A stretch of 64,000 nt of DNA from Nonomuraea angiospora (lineage in GTDB: Bacteria; Actinomycetota; Actinomycetes; Streptosporangiales; Streptosporangiaceae), in contig NZ_JADBEK010000001.1 of NCBI RefSeq assembly GCF_014873145.1, positions 9,238,001 to 9,302,000 of the forward strand. Direction: 5' to 3'. The position numbers and the translations under genes are program-made. The notes beneath the pieces are model-generated. The model was not told the origin of the DNA and searched no databases. It worked only from the letters and a program-made list of their open reading frames with translations. Shown here in pieces: positions 59,685 to 64,000 of this stretch; positions within the stretch are counted from its first letter, which is position 1; each line of letters begins with the position of its first letter.

Positions 59685-60490
59685 CGCGCGTGGTAGGTCG
59701 GGGGGCGCTTCTCGCGGAAGGCCCGGGTGCCCTCCTTGGCGTCCTCCGACCCGATCACCGGCCAGCCGATCTCGTCCGACACCTTCAGCGCCTCCGGCTC
59801 CGGCATGCCCAGCGTGTCCCGGTACGTGCGCAGGATCGCCTGCACGGAGAGCGGCCCCGAGGCGGCGACGTCCTCGGCCAGCTCCCGGGCCGAGGCCAGC
59901 GCCTGGCCGTCGGGGACCACGCGGTTGACCAGCCCCATGGACAGCGCCTCCGCCGCCATGATCGGGCGGCCGGTCAGGAGGAGGTCCATGGCGTGGCAGT
60001 ACGGGATCTGCCGGGGCAGGCGTACGGCGCTGCCGCCCATGGGGAAGAGCGCGCGCTTGGCCTCGAACAGCCCCAGCGTGGCCGACTCCGCCACCACCCG
60101 CAGGTCCGTCCCCACCAGCAGCTCGGTGCCGCCGGCCACCGCGTAGCCCTCGACCGCGCTGATGATCGGCTTGGTGGGCGGCTCCTCCCTGAGCAGGCCC
60201 TTCCAGTGGAAGTTGGGGATCTGCGCGGCCCTGGCCTGGACCTCCGGGTCCGTGGAGGGCTGCCCCATGGCCTTGAGGTCGGCCCCCGCGCAGAACGTGC
60301 CCTCCGCGCCCGTCAGGATCGCCACCCGGATCCCGGCCTCGGCCGACGCGTACGCCCATGCCGAGGCCAGGCCGATCAGCATGTCCGAGGAGAGCGCGTT
60401 GCGCGCCTCCGGCCGGTTCATGGTGACGATCAGGACATGGCCGTCTCGTTCGATCCGGCAGTGGGGAGTGCTGATCGGCAGGAGCTCCAC
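59681..60490 (-). CDS. Enoyl-CoA hydratase/isomerase (crotonase), EchA19-like
   Basis: 269-residue crotonase. The oxyanion-hole regions are NRPEARNALSSDM with GTFCAGADLKAMG, and VEGYAVAGGTELLVGTDLRVVAESATLGLFEAKRALFPMGGSAVRLPRQIPY, where Glu in LFEAKRAL is the likely catalytic acid. The C-terminal RAFREKRPPTYHAR is typical of the family. It is divergent from an acyl-CoA synthetase gene, the same arrangement as echA19/fadD19 in M. tuberculosis, so hydration of a steroid enoyl-CoA is the likely reaction. GTG 60490 is the start. A perfect KstR2-type palindrome lies 21 nt upstream. Confidence 0.82.
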   Translation of the reverse strand: MELLPISTPHCRIERDGHVLIVTMNRPEARNALSSDMLIGLASAWAYASAEAGIRVAILTGAEGTFCAGADLKAMGQPSTDPEVQARAAQIPNFHWKGLLREEPPTKPIISAVEGYAVAGGTELLVGTDLRVVAESATLGLFEAKRALFPMGGSAVRLPRQIPYCHAMDLLLTGRPIMAAEALSMGLVNRVVPDGQALASARELAEDVAASGPLSVQAILRTYRDTLGMPEPEALKVSDEIGWPVIGSEDAKEGTRAFREKRPPTYHAR

Positions 60491-60510
60491 GTACGCCTCC
60501 GGAGTGTCTA

Positions 60511-60524
60511 ATCAAGCGCTTGCT
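60511..60524. promoter_or_regulatory. KstR2 consensus site ATCAAGCGCTTGCT
   Basis: Exact match to AnCAAGnnCTTGnT, the palindrome recognised by KstR2 in mycobacteria. It lies 21 nt upstream of the crotonase start in the divergent region shared with the acyl-CoA synthetase gene. Confidence 0.6.
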
Positions 60525-60562
60525 ACGAACTTCGGCCCCAGGATACGCTCCCAGCAGCAAAC

Positions 60563-60579
60563 GAGAACAGGTTCCTGTT
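60563..60579. promoter_or_regulatory. KstR-like core and overlapping palindrome
   Basis: GAGAACAGGTTCCT (60563-60576) keeps the AACnnGTT core of the KstR site but not the outer T and A. Overlapping it, AACAGG-TT-CCTGTT (60566-60579) is a perfect 6-2-6 palindrome. It lies 131 nt before the synthetase start. Confidence 0.4.
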
Positions 60580-60710
60580 TTGCGCGCGCCGCGAGGGAGC
60601 GCCGTCGTCTGGAGGAGCGGCGGGAGCGGAGCGACCAGAGCGGGGGAAGGCGACGGCATCAAGGGCGACCGAGCCCGCTTCACGGAGTGAAGCCATGAGA
60701 AGGAGTGCGG

Positions 60711-62261
60711 ATGGGCACGCTCGGTTTCTGGAGGCTCGCGCAGGCGGATCCCGAGTGGATCGCGGCGGTGGACCCCGACGGCACGGAGCATCGGGCGGGT
60801 GATCTGCTCGCCCGCGCCAACCGCCTCGTCCACGGCTTACGCGAGCTCGGGCTCCAGCCCGGCGACGGCATCTGCGGCCTGGTGCCGAACGGCGCGGACG
60901 GGCTCGTGCTGTATCTCGCCGCCATGCAGGCCGGCTGGTACTACACCCCGGTCAACTGGCATCTGACCGGCCCCGAGATCGCGTACATCGTCTCCGACAG
61001 CGAGGCCAAGGCGTTCTTCGTGCACCCCCGCTACCTGGGGGAGGGCGCCAGGGCGGCCGAGGCCATCGAGCCGCACCGCCGCTTCCTCCTCGGGGAGGAC
61101 AAGGCGGACGGCTTCCGCCAGGTGAGCGAGCTGACCGAGGGCCGGCCGGACACCGCCCCCGCGGACCGCACCGCGGGCGCCACCATGCACTACACCTCGG
61201 GCACGACCGGCAAGCCCAAAGGCGTCAAGCGCCGCCTGAACGGCCTCGATCCGGACGACTCCGCGGAGCTCATGACGTTCCTGCTCGGGCTGTTCGGCAT
61301 CACCCCGGGCCGCCCCAACGCCCACCTGATCACCTCCCCGAACTACCACACCGCGGTGACCCAGTTCGGCGGCACCGCGCTGCACATGGGACACACGCTC
61401 GTCTACATGGACAAGTGGGACGCCGAAGAGCTGCTCCGGCTCTGCGAGCGCCACGGCGTCACGAACTCCCACCTCGTCCCGACCCACTTCAAGCGGCTGC
61501 TCGCGCTGCCGGAGGAGACCCGGGCCAGGTACGACCTGTCCTCGCTCAAGTGGATGATCCACGCCGCCGCCCCCTGTCCGGTCCCGGTCAAGTGGGCGAT
61601 GCTCGAGTGGTGGGGCGACTGCGTGTACGAGTACTACGCGGCCACCGAGGGCGGCGGCACCCTGGCCACGCCCGAGGACTGGAAGGCGCATCCGGGCACG
61701 GTCGGCAAGGCCTGGCCCATCAGCGAGCTGCTGATCGCCGACGATCAGGGCGAGCCCGTGCCGACCGGCACCGCCGGGACGATCTACATGAAGATGATGG
61801 GCGTCCCGTTCGAGTACAAGGGCGACCCCGCCAAGACCGCCGCGAACCGGCTCAAGGAGTACTTCACCGTCGGGGACATCGGATACCTGGACGAGGACGG
61901 CTTCCTCTACCTCTGCGACCGCAAGGCCGACATGATCATCTCCGGCGGGGCGAACATCTACCCGGCCGAGATCGAGAACGAGCTCATGATCCACCCGAAG
62001 GTGGCGGACGTGGCCGTGTTTGGCATCCCGGACGAGGAGTGGGGCGAGCAGATCAAGGCCGTGGTCGAGCCCGCGCCGGGCGTCGAACCCGGCCCCGAGC
62101 TGGCCCGCGAGCTGCTGGCCTCGCTGGAGGGCCGCCTGTCCAGGATGAAGTGGCCCAAGAGCGTCGACTTCATCGCCGAGATGCCCCGAGAGCCCAACGG
62201 CAAGCTGCTCAAACGCAAGCTCCGCGCCCCGTACTGGGAGGGACGAGACCGTGCCATCTGA
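60711..62261 (+). CDS. Acyl-CoA synthetase (FadD-type, sterol cluster)
   Basis: 516-residue AMP-forming acid-CoA ligase. Motifs: [98 protein letters not shown] and the catalytic lysine in PNGKLLKRKLR. It is a paralogue of the synthetase at 40809. ATG 60711 follows AAGGAG (60700-60705) by 5 nt; GTG 60705 is within that site and rejected. It overlaps the DUF35 gene by 11 nt. By gene order (divergent crotonase, downstream DUF35 and thiolase) it corresponds to the fadD19-type position of the cholesterol cluster; the exact substrate is not determinable. Confidence 0.86.
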   Translation: MGTLGFWRLAQADPEWIAAVDPDGTEHRAGDLLARANRLVHGLRELGLQPGDGICGLVPNGADGLVLYLAAMQAGWYYTPVNWHLTGPEIAYIVSDSEAKAFFVHPRYLGEGARAAEAIEPHRRFLLGEDKADGFRQVSELTEGRPDTAPADRTAGATMHYTSGTTGKPKGVKRRLNGLDPDDSAELMTFLLGLFGITPGRPNAHLITSPNYHTAVTQFGGTALHMGHTLVYMDKWDAEELLRLCERHGVTNSHLVPTHFKRLLALPEETRARYDLSSLKWMIHAAAPCPVPVKWAMLEWWGDCVYEYYAATEGGGTLATPEDWKAHPGTVGKAWPISELLIADDQGEPVPTGTAGTIYMKMMGVPFEYKGDPAKTAANRLKEYFTVGDIGYLDEDGFLYLCDRKADMIISGGANIYPAEIENELMIHPKVADVAVFGIPDEEWGEQIKAVVEPAPGVEPGPELARELLASLEGRLSRMKWPKSVDFIAEMPREPNGKLLKRKLRAPYWEGRDRAI

Positions 62262-63150
62262 TCCGCTGGTCGCCCAGCACGTCCTGGAGTTCCCGGGCGG
62301 CTACACGAGAACCACAGGCCCCGTGATCGGCCGGTTCCTGAGCGAGTTGCGCGGCCGGCGCATCGTCGGGGTGCGGACGAACGAGGGCAAGGTGCTCGTG
62401 CCGCCCCTGGAGTACGACCCCGCGACCGGCGAGCCGGTGACCGCCGAGTACGTCGAGGTCGGCCCGGCAGGCACGGTCACCACCTGGGCGTGGGTGGACG
62501 AGCCGCTCGAAGGCCACCCGCTCGACCGCCCCTTCGCCTGGGCGCTGATCAAGCTGGACGGCGCCGACACCGCGCTGCTGCACGCCGTGGACGCGGGCAA
62601 CGCCAAGGCGCTGGCCGTGGGCGCGCGCGTCTGGCCGGTCTGGAGCGACCGGCCCACCGGCCACATCCGCGACATCTCCCATTTCGCCCCCGAGGTCACG
62701 AAGATCGTCTCCAGCGTGCGCGCCGAATACCGCCTCCAGGCGGGCGGCGCGCTGCGCGTCTTCCTGGAGGGCGTCCGGCGCGGCGTCTTCCTCGGCGGGC
62801 GGTGCGAGAGCTGCGACAAGGTGTACGTGCCCTACCGCGCGTCCTGCCCCGAATGCGGAAGCGGCATCGCGGACACGCTCGAACTGCCCGACACCGGCAC
62901 GATCACGACGTTCGCCATCAACAACCTGCCCGATCCCCGGGCGCCGCAGGTGCCGTTCGTGTCGGCGTACATCCTGCTCGACAACGCCGACATCCCCATG
63001 ATCGCGCTCATCGGGGACGTACCCGCTCACGAGGTGCGCCAGGGCATGCGGGTCAGGGCGGTCTGGGTGCCGGAAAGCGAGCGTACGGCCTCAATGTCGA
63101 ACATCCGCTGGTTCGCCCCCACCGGCGAGCCCGACGTGGAGCTGTCATGA
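62251..63150 (+). CDS. Double DUF35/OB-fold protein with zinc ribbon (Rv3521-like)
   Basis: 299-residue protein with two OB-fold halves. The second has the rubredoxin-like zinc ribbon RCESCDKVYVPYRASCPECGS (two CxxC pairs) followed by the acyl-CoA-associated OB fold ELPDTGTITTFAINNLPDP. DUF35 proteins form tight complexes with SCP-x-type thiolases or aldolases and help acyl-CoA binding and retro-aldol or thiolytic cleavage. The thiolase gene follows with ATGA overlap (63147-63150), as Rv3521 precedes ltp4. The GTG start overlaps the synthetase gene by 11 nt. Confidence 0.85.
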   Translation: MPSDPLVAQHVLEFPGGYTRTTGPVIGRFLSELRGRRIVGVRTNEGKVLVPPLEYDPATGEPVTAEYVEVGPAGTVTTWAWVDEPLEGHPLDRPFAWALIKLDGADTALLHAVDAGNAKALAVGARVWPVWSDRPTGHIRDISHFAPEVTKIVSSVRAEYRLQAGGALRVFLEGVRRGVFLGGRCESCDKVYVPYRASCPECGSGIADTLELPDTGTITTFAINNLPDPRAPQVPFVSAYILLDNADIPMIALIGDVPAHEVRQGMRVRAVWVPESERTASMSNIRWFAPTGEPDVELS

Positions 63151-64000
63151 GAGATGTCGCGATCGTCGCGTTCGCCCAGACCAGGCACACCGACCACGAC
63201 GCCGGGCAGACCGAGCCCGAGCTGATCCTGCCCGTGATCGACGAGGTCAAGGAGCGCACCGGGCTCAAAAGGTTCGGCTTCACCTGCTCCGGCAGCTGCG
63301 ACTACCTCGCGGGCGCCCCGTTCTCGTTCGTCTCGGCCCTCGACGCGCTGGGCGCCTGGCCGCCCATCTCGGAGAGCCACGTGGAGATGGACGGCGCGTG
63401 GGCCCTGTACGAGGCGTGGGTCCGGCTCCAGCACGGTGACATCGACTCGGCCCTGGTCTACGGGTTCGGCAAGTCGTCGCTCGGCGACCTGAACACGATC
63501 ATGACGATCCAGCTCGACCCGTACTACCTGGCGCCCCTCGGCCTCGACCTGCTCTCCTACGCCGCGCTCCAGGCCGGCGCGGTCGGCGCGGACCGCAAGG
63601 AGCTCGACGAGATCGTCCGCAGGAGCCGGGCGGACGGGCGGGCCAACCCGTACGCGCTCGACCTGCCCGATCCGGACGGCGAGGACTTCGCGGTGCAACC
63701 GCTCAAGAAGACGGACGTGCCGCCCATCACGGACGGCGCGGCGGCGATCGTGCTCGCGGCCGGCGACCTGGCCCGGGAGCTGTGCCCGAACCCCGCCTAC
63801 ATCAGGGGCATCGCCCACCGCATCGAGCCCCACTACCTGGGCATGCGCGATCTGTCCACGTCGGCCTCCGCGGCCGACGCGGCGCGGGCGGCGGGGGTCG
63901 GCAAGGGGCCCGTCGAGGTGGCCGAGCTGCACGCCCAGTTCCCGCACGAGGAGATCATCCTGCGCCGCGCGCTGGAGCTGCCCGGCGAAACGGTGATCAA
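63147..64000 (+). CDS. SCP-x-type thiolase/lipid-transfer protein, Ltp4-like (partial)
   Basis: The first 284 residues are present; the gene runs past the window end. MRDVAIVAFAQTRHT starts a thiolase fold of the lipid-transfer (Ltp/SCP2-thiolase) subfamily, with FTCSGSCDYLAGAPFSFVSALDALGAWPPISESHVEMDGAWALYEAWVRLQHGDIDSALVYGFGK and VPPITDGAAAIVLA. The Cys in GSCDY is near the usual nucleophile position. The later PVEVAELHAQFPHEEIILRRAL corresponds to the HxxF-type region. With the DUF35 partner it probably cleaves a steroid side-chain CoA thioester. A second thiolase (ltp3-like) may follow outside the window. Confidence 0.85.
   Translation, partial: MRDVAIVAFAQTRHTDHDAGQTEPELILPVIDEVKERTGLKRFGFTCSGSCDYLAGAPFSFVSALDALGAWPPISESHVEMDGAWALYEAWVRLQHGDIDSALVYGFGKSSLGDLNTIMTIQLDPYYLAPLGLDLLSYAALQAGAVGADRKELDEIVRRSRADGRANPYALDLPDPDGEDFAVQPLKKTDVPPITDGAAAIVLAAGDLARELCPNPAYIRGIAHRIEPHYLGMRDLSTSASAADAARAAGVGKGPVEVAELHAQFPHEEIILRRALELPGETVI

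Overview
The window is a chromosomal segment of a high-GC Gram-positive actinomycete. The evidence is very strong G/C bias at third codon positions, many GTG starts, ATGA/GTGA start-stop overlaps, many genes that appear leaderless (a TAnnnT -10 box 6-10 nt before the start codon), a cyclic tmRNA of actinobacterial type, a SARP-type regulator, an NAD-dependent 180-kDa-type glutamate dehydrogenase and an AftD-like arabinofuranosyltransferase. Gene content fits the Streptosporangiaceae (Nonomuraea-like) better than Streptomyces or Mycobacterium, but that assignment is inference.

Region by region. 1-1.3 kb: end of a sugar (rhamnose-type) ABC importer with its binding lipoprotein. 1.3-6.7 kb: a NarL-type two-component system divergent from a three-gene ABC exporter, one permease of which carries a large extracellular domain. 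6.8-11.7 kb: secreted L,D-transpeptidase, a Tat-type bicovalent flavoprotein, and a NuoF-ferredoxin protein paired with a b-type cytochrome. 11.8-14.9 kb: secreted DUF1996 and DUF4142 proteins divergent from an ECF sigma factor and a very small zinc anti-sigma. 14.9-20.7 kb: tryptophan dioxygenase coupled to NAD-glutamate dehydrogenase. 20.8-22.6 kb: ClpN-domain/HTH pair with two operators, and a lipoprotein. 22.7-29 kb: a housekeeping block, prfB, ftsE-ftsX, smpB, a PBP-like lipoprotein with lost active-site motifs, a 6C-like hairpin pair on the minus strand and ssrA (tmRNA). 29-32.6 kb: a MotA/ExbB-like proton-channel pair, then a decayed gene interrupted by a 5'-truncated tnpB element. 32.6-39.7 kb: membrane protein, GlxA-type regulator, Ser/Thr kinase, SARP-NB-TPR regulator, lipoprotein and OmpA-like protein. 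39.7-45.6 kb: HtrA-like protease, acyl-CoA synthetase, a membrane protein and a fused acyl-CoA dehydrogenase. 45.6-58.5 kb: envelope polysaccharide locus (two GT-C-like membrane proteins, DUF2613-like peptide, GT2, GT4, AftD-like enzyme, acyltransferase, methyltransferase, DUF3068 protein). 58.5-64 kb: flavin oxidoreductase, crotonase, acyl-CoA synthetase, DUF35 protein and thiolase (cut by the window end).

The right third resembles two mycobacterial neighbourhoods placed side by side: the Rv0224c-Rv0236A cell-wall region, and the fadD19/echA19 to ltp4/ltp3 part of the cholesterol cluster. Palindromes matching the KstR and KstR2 operator consensus sequences lie in front of the catabolic genes, and KstR-like sites with one mismatch lie in front of the envelope genes. 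This suggests sterol-responsive control reaching into the envelope locus. No CRISPR array, rRNA or ordinary tRNA was seen. No single obvious new defence or biosynthetic system is present. The best candidates for undescribed biology are the proton-channel pair beside ssrA, the motif-less PBP lipoprotein next to smpB, the 6C-like antisense RNA, the doubly-operated HTH/ClpN unit, and the shared operators of the sterol and envelope loci.
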